From: Pontibacter flavimaris
Lineage (GTDB): Bacteria > Bacteroidota > Bacteroidia > Cytophagales > Hymenobacteraceae
DNA: 64,000 nucleotides
Assembly (NCBI RefSeq): GCF_001907195.1
Contig: NZ_LVWA01000005.1
Coordinates: 496,001-560,000 of the forward strand
Reading direction: 5' to 3'
Made by a program: the position numbers and the translations under genes. The notes under the pieces were generated by a model. It worked only from the letters and a program-made list of their open reading frames with translations, did no database searches and was not told the origin of the DNA. Of this stretch, positions 16,386 to 26,256 are shown piece by piece (position 1 is the stretch's first letter; every line of letters begins with the position of its first letter).

Positions 16386-18809
16386 TTATGCTTTCAGGTT
16401 GAGGTTTTGGTAAAGCTTCTCGAACTTCTGCGTCCAGGCGGCTGCTGCTTTGTCGCCCTGCTCGCCGCGCTGCTTCAGGTCCAGGTAGCCATCCTGCTGT
16501 ATCCGGAAGGCAATGTTCTGGGCCTGCCAGTAATCGGTTTCCAGTTTGGAGCCTTTCACTTCCTTCAGCAGCTCTATCAGAAGGTCCATGGTGGCCAGCT
16601 CCTGGGGGTTGTCCTGCAGCTTTTTCATCAGCAGCTCTACGCGTTGCGCCAGGGCAAACTCCAGTTCCTCGTAGTTCAAGGTCACCTTCATGCGGTGCAC
16701 CTCCTCCAGCAGGCGCTTCACCTCCTGCGGACTCGGCTCCTCCGACTCAAACTCGCGCAGCAGGTGGGTGTTTACAATGTAATCCACCGTGGTTTGCAGG
16801 GGGCGCGGCATCTGCATGCCAATGGTCTGTATGGCCGCGATGAGGGAGTAGTTATTGTCGTAGAGCTGCTGGAAGTCGTTTTCCATGTTCTCCATGGTCT
16901 GGGCCAGCACCTGGTCGAGTATCTTTTTCTGATCGTCCTTGAACAGGTGCCAGAACGAGTAGTTGTGCGACTCGAAGTGCTTGTCGAGCAGCATGATCAC
17001 CTCGCTCACGTAGCCGCGGTCAAAGGCCGACCTCAGCTCCTGCAACAACCCCTCGTAGTCCTCCTTGGTCATAAACTCGCGCACCCCGCCAAACAGCTGG
17101 TGGTCGCCCAGGTGCAGCACGGCAAAGGTGACGGTGAGCTCCTCCCAGGTGATCTTGCTCTTGATGCGGGCCCGCCCAACCGCCAGCTTCTGACGCCCTG
17201 CCTGTATGTACTCGAAGGCCTCGGAGGTGGCGGAATAGCTGTAAAGCTCCATCACCTCGCCCTGCTCCCGGAACAGGGAGCCTACCGCGTAGTGGGCGCC
17301 GACGCGCAGCAGGTCTATCATGGTTGGCTTCACGGTGCGCGCGTAGGCAGCGGCTGCGTCGCCGCGCTCCTTGTAGTTGCTCTTGGCATGGCTCAGGCGC
17401 TCTGTAAACTCAGGCTCCAGGTCGCGGCTTCCCAGGTAGTGGGCCAGCTGGAGTACGCGTGCGGCGTAGAGGATGTCCTGCATGGTTTCGATGCCAGTTA
17501 CCTCATCAAAGAACCAGCCGCAGCTGGTGTAGATCAACAGGGCGTGGTACTGCATCTCCATCAGCTTCAGGAAACGCACCTGCTCCTCCTGTGTCAGCTC
17601 CCGCGAAGTATGGGTGCGGATGAACTGGGCCACTTTCTCCTCTGACCGGTCCATGATCACCTCGATGTAGGCGTTGCGGGTGGCCCAGGGGTCGGCGCCC
17701 AGCTTGCTGAGCTCCTGCTCGTACAGCGGCGTAACCTCGTCGCGCAGCCAATCAAAGGCCTCGCGGATGGGCTTTCGCCACTCCTGGTTCCAGCTGGGGT
17801 GGGCGCCGGTGTTGCAGCCGCAGTTGCTTCGCCAGCGCTCCACGCCGTGGGCGCAGCTCCACGAGCTGGGCTCTATGATCTGGACCTCATACCTGGGCGG
17901 ATACTTGGCCAGGAACTCGCCGTATACCGTTACCTGCGCCTGTTTTTCTTCCTGGATGTGGTGGAGGGCATAGGAAAGGGCCATCTCGCCGAAGCGGTGG
18001 TGGTGGCCGTAAGTCTCGCCGTCGGTGGCGATGTGCATGAGCTGCGGCTCCTTGCTGCCCTCCTCAAAGGTGCTGCTGAGTCGGGCGGCAAAGTCCTCGC
18101 CGCGTTCCAGCAACCCTTCAAAGGCAATGCCCTGCGACACCGGCCCATCATAGAAGAACAGCACGATCTCCTTGCCGGAGGGGAGTTTGCACAGGTAGGG
18201 CCGCCGGGGATTAATCTTGGCTCCCTCCGCGCTGGTCCATTCCTTGTCCCCCATTTTGCGGAAGGCCTTGGCCTGGTAGGGGGAGAGGATGGTGAAGCGG
18301 ATGCCGTGCTCGGCCAGCACCTCCAGCGTGGGCACGTCGGCGGCAGTCTCGGCCAGCCACATGCCCTCAGGGGCGCGCCCGAAGCGTTCGGTGAAGTCGT
18401 AGATGCCCCAGATCACCTGCGTGTGCTTGTCGCGCTCGTTAGCCAGGGGCATGATGAGGTGGTTGTATACCTGCGCCAGCGCCGAACCGTGGCCGGAGAA
18501 GCGCTTCATACTTTTCTTATCGGCATCCAGTATGGCCTGGTAGGTTTCCGGGTCCTTTTTCTGCATCCACTCCAGCAGGGTAGGGCCAAAGTTAAAGCTG
18601 ATGTAGCTGTAGTTGTTGATGATGTCGATGATCTTGCCCTCCCCGTTGAGGATGCGCGAGGCCGAGTTGCGGGCATAGCACTCGTCGGAGATGCGCTCGT
18701 TCCAATCGTGGTAAGGGGCCGCAGACTCCTGCAGCTCCACCTCGTTTAACCAGGGGTTCTCGCGCGGCGGCTGGTAAAAGTGGCCGTGGATGCAGATATA
18801 TTTACTCAT
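16386..18809 (-). CDS. Glycoside hydrolase family 57 protein with DUF3536 domain
   Basis: This 807-residue protein has an N-terminal GH57 (beta/alpha)7 domain with the HGHFYQPPRENPW signature (H8, H10), the likely nucleophile E154 in GMWLAETAAD, and the acid region TDGETYGHHH. The long C-terminal half is DUF3536. GH57 enzymes act on alpha-glucans as amylases, transferases or branching enzymes; the DUF3536 subgroup is not characterised to my knowledge. Its place between treZ and treY, with 2-3 base gaps, says it works on the same glucan, perhaps trimming or debranching it for TreY. Activity is inference from context. Confidence 0.93.
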   Translation of the reverse strand: MSKYICIHGHFYQPPRENPWLNEVELQESAAPYHDWNERISDECYARNSASRILNGEGKIIDIINNYSYISFNFGPTLLEWMQKKDPETYQAILDADKKSMKRFSGHGSALAQVYNHLIMPLANERDKHTQVIWGIYDFTERFGRAPEGMWLAETAADVPTLEVLAEHGIRFTILSPYQAKAFRKMGDKEWTSAEGAKINPRRPYLCKLPSGKEIVLFFYDGPVSQGIAFEGLLERGEDFAARLSSTFEEGSKEPQLMHIATDGETYGHHHRFGEMALSYALHHIQEEKQAQVTVYGEFLAKYPPRYEVQIIEPSSWSCAHGVERWRSNCGCNTGAHPSWNQEWRKPIREAFDWLRDEVTPLYEQELSKLGADPWATRNAYIEVIMDRSEEKVAQFIRTHTSRELTQEEQVRFLKLMEMQYHALLIYTSCGWFFDEVTGIETMQDILYAARVLQLAHYLGSRDLEPEFTERLSHAKSNYKERGDAAAAYARTVKPTMIDLLRVGAHYAVGSLFREQGEVMELYSYSATSEAFEYIQAGRQKLAVGRARIKSKITWEELTVTFAVLHLGDHQLFGGVREFMTKEDYEGLLQELRSAFDRGYVSEVIMLLDKHFESHNYSFWHLFKDDQKKILDQVLAQTMENMENDFQQLYDNNYSLIAAIQTIGMQMPRPLQTTVDYIVNTHLLREFESEEPSPQEVKRLLEEVHRMKVTLNYEELEFALAQRVELLMKKLQDNPQELATMDLLIELLKEVKGSKLETDYWQAQNIAFRIQQDGYLDLKQRGEQGDKAAAAWTQKFEKLYQNLNLKA

Positions 18810-18812
18810 GCG

Positions 18813-20663
18813 CTAGTGTTGTTGCTGAAGTATGAGAAGGGATTTCGGGGACAGTCTAATCGCTGCTTTCTGTTCCAGGGGGTTTGGGAGTTCGGCGCCT
18901 GTGCCGCCCCATTCCGCTGCGGCGGAGTGAAGTATGGCTTTCCAGCTGCCGGAAATTTCCAGGGCGGGTGCCAGGTTTATACTTTGTTCCGTGTCGCTCA
19001 GGTTGAACAGGCAGTACAGGTTTGGCTCCGAAGTCTGGTGCACCAGGTGCAGCACCATGTCGTGCGCCTCCAGGCGGGCCGATACCTTGTCCTTCTCCGG
19101 TCGGGAGAGGGCGGCGGCGTTTTTGCGCAGCTGCAGGAGGCGCTTGTAGAACTCGCGCAGCTGGTTTTGCCGGGCATCGGACGTATAGCTGCGGCTGAGC
19201 TTGGAGCGGTTAAAGGTATCCTCGCTCTGCGGGTCTGGTGCCTCACCCTGCCAGGCAAAGGCCTTAAACTCCTCGCGGCGGCCTTTGCGCACGGCTTCTA
19301 TCAAATCCTCATCGCCGTGGCTCACAAAGTATAAAAACGGGTTTTTCTCGCCATACTCCTCGCCCATGAACAGCATGGGCACGAAAGGCGAAAGTATGAC
19401 CAGGCCGGCCACTACCTTCAGCGTTTCAAAATCCACCAGGTCGGAGAGGCGCTCGCCCAGCATGCGGTTGCCCACCTGGTCGTGGTTCTGGGAGCAGACC
19501 ACGAACTGCTCGGCGCGGTTGTGCTCGGTGCTGCTGCCGAAGGTGCGGTGGCGGTGCTCGGAGTACAGTCCGTCGTAGACAAAGGCCCTTTCCATCACCT
19601 TGGCCAGCTGCTCGGGCTTGCCAAAGCCCACGTAGTAGCCTTCCTGCTCGCCGGTTACCATCGCGTGGATCACATGGTGGAAATCATCGCTCCACTGGGC
19701 ATCCAAGCCGTAGCCGCCGCGCTCCACGGGGTTTATCAGGCGCACATCGTTCAGGTCGCTCTCAGCGATAAGTATAAAGTCGCGGCCCACTTGCTCTTCC
19801 AGTTCCTGCACATGTTCCTGCAACTCCTGCAGGAAATGCTTGGCGCCCATGTCGTAGATGGCATGCACGGCGTCCAGGCGCAGGGCGTCTATGTGGTAGT
19901 TGCGCAGCCACATCAGGGCGTTCTGCAAAAAGTAATTGCGCACCGCATCGGCGTGGTTGTCATCAAAGTTCAGGGCCGGGCCCCAGGGCGTTTTATACTT
20001 GCCGGTAAAGTAGGGTCCGAAGTCGTGGAGGTAGTTGCCCTCGGGCCCCAGGTGGTTGTAGACCACATCGAGCACCACGGCCAGCCCCTGTTCGTGGCAG
20101 GCATTCACGAGTTTCTTCAGCCCCTCCGGGCCTCCGTAGGATTGCTGCACGGCAAAGGGCAGCACCCCATCGTAACCCCAATTGCGGCTCCCCGGGAACT
20201 GTGCCACCGGCATCAGCTCAATAGCCGTGATGCCCAGCTCCTTCAGCTCTGGCAGGCGCTCAATGATGCTTTCAAAGGTGCCCTCAGGAGTGAAGGTACC
20301 CACGTGCAGCTCGTAGATAATGTACTGGTGCAGTGGCAGGTTCTTCCAGTTCCTGTCGGTCCAGGCGAAGGAAGTATGGTCCACCACGGCAGAGGGCCCG
20401 TGCACCCCATCGGGCTGAAAATGGGAGGCGGGGTCGGGCCGCTCGGTCTCTTCGTCAAGTATAAAAGTGTAGCGGGTGCCGGGGTTGGCAAACTCGCTCA
20501 GGGCGGTCCAGTAGCCCATGGCCTCCTGCTGCAGCGGCACCCGGATGGGCTCTGGCTTGTGCAGCAGCACATCCACCTGCCTTGCCTTGGGTGCCCATAC
20601 GGTAAACACGGTTCCTTTCTTCTCAGGGGAATACTGCGCCCCTATCTCTCTAAGTATGGACAT
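18813..20663 (-). CDS. treZ: Malto-oligosyltrehalose trehalohydrolase
   Basis: TreZ releases trehalose from maltooligosyl-trehalose. The 616-residue protein has an N-terminal CBM48-like domain (VFTVWAPKARQVDVLLH) and a GH13 barrel with ELHVGTFTPEGTF, the nucleophile D264 in LRLDAVHAIYD, acid/base E301 in LIAESDLND, and SQNHDQVGNRML. Those are TreZ-type motifs and the length is normal. It is the first gene of the treZ-GH57-treY(-malQ) operon and diverges from glgE over 213 bases, so the two opposing glucan pathways may share a control region. The start is the ATG at 20661-20663. Confidence 0.97.
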   Translation of the reverse strand: MSILREIGAQYSPEKKGTVFTVWAPKARQVDVLLHKPEPIRVPLQQEAMGYWTALSEFANPGTRYTFILDEETERPDPASHFQPDGVHGPSAVVDHTSFAWTDRNWKNLPLHQYIIYELHVGTFTPEGTFESIIERLPELKELGITAIELMPVAQFPGSRNWGYDGVLPFAVQQSYGGPEGLKKLVNACHEQGLAVVLDVVYNHLGPEGNYLHDFGPYFTGKYKTPWGPALNFDDNHADAVRNYFLQNALMWLRNYHIDALRLDAVHAIYDMGAKHFLQELQEHVQELEEQVGRDFILIAESDLNDVRLINPVERGGYGLDAQWSDDFHHVIHAMVTGEQEGYYVGFGKPEQLAKVMERAFVYDGLYSEHRHRTFGSSTEHNRAEQFVVCSQNHDQVGNRMLGERLSDLVDFETLKVVAGLVILSPFVPMLFMGEEYGEKNPFLYFVSHGDEDLIEAVRKGRREEFKAFAWQGEAPDPQSEDTFNRSKLSRSYTSDARQNQLREFYKRLLQLRKNAAALSRPEKDKVSARLEAHDMVLHLVHQTSEPNLYCLFNLSDTEQSINLAPALEISGSWKAILHSAAAEWGGTGAELPNPLEQKAAIRLSPKSLLILQQQH

Positions 20664-20745
20664 AAAAACGGGGTTTTACTCAGCCCGTATTAACTGACTT
20701 CGCAGGCTTTAGGTTGTGGGTTTTTGGGAGCGTTTTAGCACAGCC

Positions 20746-20859
20746 ATGTTATTTTTTATTGTTTTGATTGCCTTGGCAGGACTGCAGGTGAGTTCTGCGG
20801 CGCCTTCTGTCCGGAAGAGCGAAACCTATTCACCTCAGATTAGTACGTACAACGGTTAA
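20746..20859 (+). CDS. Possible 37-residue secreted peptide upstream of glgE
   Basis: An ATG at 20746 opens a 37-codon frame ending 17 bases before glgE. It begins MLFFIVLIALAGLQVSSA, a convincing signal-peptide shape (hydrophobic core, then S-S-A before AP), followed by a polar tail ending TYSPQISTYNG. It may be a real small secreted protein or a leader peptide for glgE, or chance in a divergent promoter region. Nothing else supports it. Confidence 0.3.
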   Translation: MLFFIVLIALAGLQVSSAAPSVRKSETYSPQISTYNG

Positions 20860-20876
20860 AGCAGAAGTATATCTTA

Positions 20877-22898
20877 ATGGAACAGCTGGAAGGAACAAAA
20901 CGGATTGTTATTGAGAATGTAAAGCCCCAGATAAACTGTGGCAGGTTTCCGGCAAAGCGTGTGGTAGGGGAGGAGATAGTGGTGACGGCCGATGTGTTTG
21001 CCGATGGCCACGACGAGGTGAAGGCAAGGGTGCTGTACCGCCACGCCCGCCGAAAGAAATGGGAAATGGTGCCGATGGAGTTTCTGGGCAACGACCGCTG
21101 GCAGGCCACGTTCACACCGGATGCCATGGGCCGCTACGAGTATACCATTGAGGGCTGGGTGGATCATTTTTATACCTGGCAGAAGGGGTTGAAGAAGAAG
21201 TTTGAGGCTAACCAGGATATTACCGTGGAGCTGCAGATCGGGGCGCAACTGATGGAGGCCGCCGCCGATAGGGCCAAGCCGGGCCAGCAGAAGCGCCTGC
21301 GCAAGTGGGCCGAGCAGCTGCGCACCAGCCACTCGCACGCCGAGGATGTGGCCTTTGCCACCGGTCCCGACGTGAGCGAACTGATGAACGCCTGCTGCGA
21401 GAAGGAGAACGTGAGCATCTACGATAGGATCCTGCAACTGGACGTGGAGCGGCAGAAAGCGCTGTTCAGTGCCTGGTATGAGTTTTTCCCGAGGTCATCG
21501 GCACAGGAAGCTGACCGCCACGGTACGTTTAAAGACTGCGCCCGCCTGCTGCCGCGCATTGCCGAGATGGGCTTCGACACCATTTACCTGCCGCCCATCC
21601 ACCCCATCGGGCGCGCCTTCCGCAAGGGCAAGAACAACTCCGTCACTTCCGAGCCGGGCGAGCCAGGCTCCCCGTGGGCCATCGGTGCAGAAGAGGGCGG
21701 CCACGATGCGGTGCTGCCGGAACTGGGTACGCTCGATGACTTCCGGGAGTTTGTGCAGCAGGCGCGGGAGTACGGCCTGGAAATCGCTCTGGATTTTGCC
21801 ATCCAGTGTTCCCCGGATCATCCCTACGTAAAAGAACACCCGCAATGGTTTAAGTGGCGGCCTGACGGCACCGTGCAGTACGCCGAGAATCCGCCTAAAA
21901 AATACCAGGACGTGCTGCCGGTGAACTTCGAGACGAAGGACTGGCCGAACCTGTGGCGCGAGCTGAAGCGCGTGCTGCTGCACTGGATAGAGCAGGGCGT
22001 GTTAATCTTCCGGGTAGACAATCCGCACACCAAGGCGTTCAGTTTCTGGGAGTGGGTGATTGCCGATATACACAAGCAGTACCCGCAGGTGATCTTCCTG
22101 AGCGAAGCCTTTACCCGCCCACGTGTGATGGAGCGCCTGGCCAAGATCGGTTTCACCCAGTCCTATACTTACTTTACCTGGCGCAACTCCGCTGAGGAAA
22201 TACGCCAGTACATGACCGAGCTGACACAGAGTGAGTTGCGCGAGTACTTCCGCCCTAACTTCTGGCCCAACACCCCCGACATTCTGCCCCAGGCACTGCA
22301 GGAAGGCGGCGAGCCGGCCCACATTACCCGCGTGGTGATGGCCGCCACGCTATCCTCCAACTATGGCCTCTATGGGCCGGTGTATGAGTTCGGCATCAAC
22401 CAGGCGGTGCCGGGCAAGGAGGAGTATTACGACTCGGAGAAGTATGAGGTGAAGCACTGGGACTGGGGCAAGCTGACCAAGATACGCGAGGTGATTACGC
22501 TCATCAACAAGATCCGCAAGGTGAACCCGGCCCTGCAGACGACCTGGAACATCCAGTTCGGCGACTGCGACAACCAGGCCATACTTGCCTACGCCAAATG
22601 GAGCAGCGACTATACGAACAAGATTCTGGTCGTGGTGAACCTGGACCCGCACCACACGCAAAGCGGCTGGGTGAAGGTGCCCCTCTGGAAGCTGAAAATG
22701 AAGGCGGACCAGCAGTACCTGGTGCACGACCTGCTTACCGAGCGCAAGTATACCTGGACGGGCGAGTATAACTTCGTGGAGCTGCGCCCGCATGAAATGC
22801 CGGTGCATGTTTTCCGTATTGAAGAAGCCAGCCCCGGCATGGGGCACGATAATTTAGACGATACCTGGCTGCCATCCGAGCACCACTCCAACGAATAA
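20877..22898 (+). CDS. glgE: Alpha-1,4-glucan:maltose-1-phosphate maltosyltransferase (GH13_3)
   Basis: GlgE adds maltosyl units from alpha-maltose-1-phosphate to alpha-1,4-glucan. The 673-residue protein has the N-terminal GlgE domain (RIVIENVKPQINCGRFPAKR), the helical insert, and a GH13 core with IYLPPIHPIGRAFRKG, ALDFAIQCSPDHPYVKEHP, the nucleophile D381 in FRVDNPHTKAF, and acid/base E410 in FLSEAFTRPRVM. These are the defining GlgE motifs. It is followed after 19 bases by treS-mak, whose maltokinase makes its substrate, and by glgB. An AAGTATA motif lies just before the start codon. Confidence 0.97.
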   Translation: MEQLEGTKRIVIENVKPQINCGRFPAKRVVGEEIVVTADVFADGHDEVKARVLYRHARRKKWEMVPMEFLGNDRWQATFTPDAMGRYEYTIEGWVDHFYTWQKGLKKKFEANQDITVELQIGAQLMEAAADRAKPGQQKRLRKWAEQLRTSHSHAEDVAFATGPDVSELMNACCEKENVSIYDRILQLDVERQKALFSAWYEFFPRSSAQEADRHGTFKDCARLLPRIAEMGFDTIYLPPIHPIGRAFRKGKNNSVTSEPGEPGSPWAIGAEEGGHDAVLPELGTLDDFREFVQQAREYGLEIALDFAIQCSPDHPYVKEHPQWFKWRPDGTVQYAENPPKKYQDVLPVNFETKDWPNLWRELKRVLLHWIEQGVLIFRVDNPHTKAFSFWEWVIADIHKQYPQVIFLSEAFTRPRVMERLAKIGFTQSYTYFTWRNSAEEIRQYMTELTQSELREYFRPNFWPNTPDILPQALQEGGEPAHITRVVMAATLSSNYGLYGPVYEFGINQAVPGKEEYYDSEKYEVKHWDWGKLTKIREVITLINKIRKVNPALQTTWNIQFGDCDNQAILAYAKWSSDYTNKILVVVNLDPHHTQSGWVKVPLWKLKMKADQQYLVHDLLTERKYTWTGEYNFVELRPHEMPVHVFRIEEASPGMGHDNLDDTWLPSEHHSNE

Positions 22899-22917
22899 AA
22901 ACCCTTGAACCACAACT

Positions 22918-25900
22918 ATGGCTGACGAAAAATTCGAGCTTGACGACAACATCCATTGGTACAAAGACGCCATCATCTATGAGCTGCACATAAAGGCATT
23001 CAAGGACGGCAACGGCGACGGCATCGGCGATTTTAAAGGGCTGATGCAGAAGCTGGATTACCTCGAGGACTTAGGCGTAACGGCCATCTGGCTACTGCCC
23101 TTTTACCCATCGCCCCTCCGCGACGACGGCTACGACATCGCCGATTACCTGAGCATCAACCCGAGCTACGGCAACATGCAGGACTTTAAGCTGTTTGTGC
23201 GGGAGGCGCACAAGCGCGGGCTGAAAGTGATCACGGAGCTGGTTATCAACCATACTTCCGACCAGCACCCCTGGTTCCAGCGCGCGCGCCGTGCCAAGAA
23301 GGGCTCCAAGTACAGAGATTGGTATGTGTGGAGCGACGACCCGGACAAGTATAAGGATGTGCGCATCATCTTCACCGACTACGAGCCGAGCAACTGGAGC
23401 TGGGATCCCGTGGCCGGGCAGTACTACTGGCACCGCTTCTTCTCGCACCAGCCCGACCTCAACTACGACAACCCCGCCGTGCAGAAAGAGGTGTTCAAGG
23501 CGCTTGACTACTGGTTCGACCTCGGGGTGGACGGGTTCCGCCTGGATGCCGTGCCCTACCTGTTTGAGCGCGAGGGCACCAACGGCGAGAACCTGCCCGA
23601 GACGCACGACTTCCTCAAGAAGCTGCGCGCCCACGTAGACCATAAGTACACCGGCAAGCTGCTGCTAGCCGAGGCCAACATGTGGCCCGAGGACTCGGCG
23701 TCATACTTTGGCGACGGCGACGAGTGCCACATGAACTACCACTTCCCCATCATGCCGCGCCTGTTCATGTCGGTGAAGATGGAGGACCGCTACCCGATCA
23801 TCGACATCTTTAACCAGACGCCGCCCATCCCGGAGAGCTGCCAGTGGGCCATGTTCCTCAGAAACCACGACGAGCTGACGCTGGAGATGGTGACCGACGA
23901 GGAGCGCGACTACATGTACAAAGTATACACCAAGGACCCGATGGCCCGCATCAACCTGGGGATACGCCACCGCCTGGCCCCGCTGCTGGGCAACGACCGC
24001 GCCAAGATTGAGCTGATGAACGTGCTGCTCTTCTCGATGCGCGGCACGCCGGTGGTATACTATGGCGACGAGATCGGCATGGGCGACAACTACTACCTGG
24101 GCGACCGCGACGGCGTGCGCACCCCCATGCAGTGGAACGATAACCGCAACGCCGGCTTCTCCGACGCCAACCCGCAGAAGTTATACCTGCCCGTCATCAT
24201 CGACCCGGAGTACAAGTATGAATCGGTGAACGTGGAGACGCAAAACCACAACGCCAACTCGCTGCTCTGGTGGATGCGCCGCATCATCAACATGCGCAAG
24301 CGCTACAAGGCCTTTGGCCGCGGAAGTATAAAGTTCCTGAACCCAAGCAACTCCAAGGTGCTGGCCTTCGTGCGCGAGTACGAGGACGAAATCATACTTG
24401 TCATCGCCAACCTCTCGCGCTTCCCCGAGGCGGTGGAGCTGGATCTGCCCGAGTACAGGGGCCACGTGCCGATGGAGGTGTTCAGCAAGAACAAGTTTCC
24501 AAGTATAAAGGACGAGCCCTACCTGTTCACCATCGGTGGCCACGGCTATTACTGGATGGAGCTGCGGCCACAGGAGGTGGTGCCGGAGTCGGAGCGCGAC
24601 CAGGCCAAGCCAGCCATGAAAATGGGCAGCCTCCGGCAAGGGTTAGATGCCCGCGTACTGCGCGAGCTGGAGAATCGTGTGCTGCCGAACTACATCTGGC
24701 AGCGCCGTTGGTTTGGGGGCAAGGCGCGCACCCTGCAGCGCATGCAGGTGGTGCAGAACATCCCGATGCCGATGAGCAAAGGGGGAGGGGCCTCGCTGCT
24801 ATTTGTGGAGGTGAGCTACAACGAAGGGCTGCCGGAAGTATACCAACTGCCCGTAGCCTTTGCCACCGGCGAGCAGGAGCAGGAGCTGCGCGACCATAAC
24901 CCGAACGCCGTCATCGCCCGGGTAAGTATAGACAGCAAGGAGGGTGTACTTTACGATGCCCTCTACAGCGACGATTTCCGGCAGATGCTGCTGCAACTGA
25001 TGGTGCGGCGCAAGAAGCTTCGCCACGACGGGGCAGAGCTGGTTGGCTTCAGCCAGCGCGGGGTGGTCACGGAGCTTAAGAACATGGAGGGGCCGCTAAC
25101 CTCCAAAATCCTTTCGGCGGAGCAAAGCAACACGTCCATCATTTACAACAATGCCTTTTTTATGAAGGTGTACCGCAAGCTGGACCGCACCCTGAACCCG
25201 GATGTGGAGGTGGTGCAGATGCTGACCGAGCAGGTGGGCTTCGAGCATGTGCCGCGCTTCCTGGGCTCGCTGGAGCAGCACGAGGGCAATAAGCCGCCCA
25301 TGGTGCTGATGATGCTGCAGGAACTGGTGCCCAACCAGGGCGATGCCTGGAGCTACTTCGGCGACTCACTCAAACGGCTTTACGAGCGCCTGAAAACCCA
25401 GACCGAGCGTTTAAAGGTTGATGCCGTCTCCGGCTCTTTGTCGCGCCCGCTGGCCTTCTCCGAGATTCCGGAGGAGGTGCAGATGCAGATAGGCGGCGCC
25501 CACGTGGAACGCGTGGAGTTGCTGGGCCAGCGCACCGCGGAGATGCACCTGGCGCTTGGCTCCATCACCGACAGCAAGGACTTCACACCGGAGAACTTCT
25601 CGCTGCACTACCAGCGCTCGCTTTATTCCTCGCTCACCTCCCTGGTGCGCAGCAACTTCGATAGCCTGCAGAAGCACTTGCCGGGGCTGCCGGAAAACGT
25701 GCGCGGCGAGGCGGAGGAGGTGCTGCAGATGCGCGGCGAGATACTGGAGCGCCTCAAGATGATCTTCGCCCATAAGATCGACACCCAGAAGATCAGAACC
25801 CACGGCGACTACCACCTGGGGCAGGTGCTGTTCACGGGCAAGGATTTCTACATCATCGACTTTGAGGGCGAGCCGGCCCGCTCCTTCAGCGAGCGCCGCC

Positions 25901-26256
25901 TCAAGCGCTCCGCCCTGCGCGACGTGGCCGGCATGATCCGCTCGTTCCACTATGCCGCCTACAGCGCCCTGTTCCAGGAGGAGGGGCTGCGCCGGGAGGA
26001 TGTGGATTACCTGGAGGCCTGGGCCGAGCAGTGGTACCACTACGCCAGCGGCTTCTACATGCACGCTTACCTGGAGAAAACCATGGGTACCGGTATTGTG
26101 CCCGCCAAGGAGGAGGACTTTGAGATACTCATCCGCACGTACCTGCTGGAGAAGGCCATCTATGAGCTGGGCTATGAATTGAATAACCGTCCGGATTGGG
26201 TGCTCATCCCGATCAGAGGCATCAAGTACATCATGAAAAAGTATACGAATGGCTAA
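22918..26256 (+). CDS. treS: Trehalose synthase fused to maltokinase (TreS-Mak/Pep2)
   Basis: This 1112-residue fusion does two steps in a row. Residues 1 to about 560 are a GH13_16 trehalose synthase that interconverts trehalose and maltose: DAIIYELHIKAFKDGNGDG, nucleophile D210 in GFRLDAVPYL, acid/base E252 in LLAEANMWPED, and FLRNHDELTLEMV. Residues from about 590 to the end are a maltokinase: WQRRWFGGKART, the catalytic loop HGDYHLGQVL around residue 962, and IIDFEGEPARSFSERR. The kinase makes maltose-1-phosphate for GlgE. Its stop overlaps the glgB start by 8 bases, so expression is coupled. Such fusions are common in bacteria with the GlgE pathway. Confidence 0.97.
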   Translation: MADEKFELDDNIHWYKDAIIYELHIKAFKDGNGDGIGDFKGLMQKLDYLEDLGVTAIWLLPFYPSPLRDDGYDIADYLSINPSYGNMQDFKLFVREAHKRGLKVITELVINHTSDQHPWFQRARRAKKGSKYRDWYVWSDDPDKYKDVRIIFTDYEPSNWSWDPVAGQYYWHRFFSHQPDLNYDNPAVQKEVFKALDYWFDLGVDGFRLDAVPYLFEREGTNGENLPETHDFLKKLRAHVDHKYTGKLLLAEANMWPEDSASYFGDGDECHMNYHFPIMPRLFMSVKMEDRYPIIDIFNQTPPIPESCQWAMFLRNHDELTLEMVTDEERDYMYKVYTKDPMARINLGIRHRLAPLLGNDRAKIELMNVLLFSMRGTPVVYYGDEIGMGDNYYLGDRDGVRTPMQWNDNRNAGFSDANPQKLYLPVIIDPEYKYESVNVETQNHNANSLLWWMRRIINMRKRYKAFGRGSIKFLNPSNSKVLAFVREYEDEIILVIANLSRFPEAVELDLPEYRGHVPMEVFSKNKFPSIKDEPYLFTIGGHGYYWMELRPQEVVPESERDQAKPAMKMGSLRQGLDARVLRELENRVLPNYIWQRRWFGGKARTLQRMQVVQNIPMPMSKGGGASLLFVEVSYNEGLPEVYQLPVAFATGEQEQELRDHNPNAVIARVSIDSKEGVLYDALYSDDFRQMLLQLMVRRKKLRHDGAELVGFSQRGVVTELKNMEGPLTSKILSAEQSNTSIIYNNAFFMKVYRKLDRTLNPDVEVVQMLTEQVGFEHVPRFLGSLEQHEGNKPPMVLMMLQELVPNQGDAWSYFGDSLKRLYERLKTQTERLKVDAVSGSLSRPLAFSEIPEEVQMQIGGAHVERVELLGQRTAEMHLALGSITDSKDFTPENFSLHYQRSLYSSLTSLVRSNFDSLQKHLPGLPENVRGEAEEVLQMRGEILERLKMIFAHKIDTQKIRTHGDYHLGQVLFTGKDFYIIDFEGEPARSFSERRLKRSALRDVAGMIRSFHYAAYSALFQEEGLRREDVDYLEAWAEQWYHYASGFYMHAYLEKTMGTGIVPAKEEDFEILIRTYLLEKAIYELGYELNNRPDWVLIPIRGIKYIMKKYTNG

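Noticed and set aside
16338..17645. 435-codon open frame opposite the GH57 gene, and a similar one at 19482-20693 opposite treZ
   Set aside because: Hydrophobic, low-complexity translations with no family; both lie fully over well-supported enzymes.
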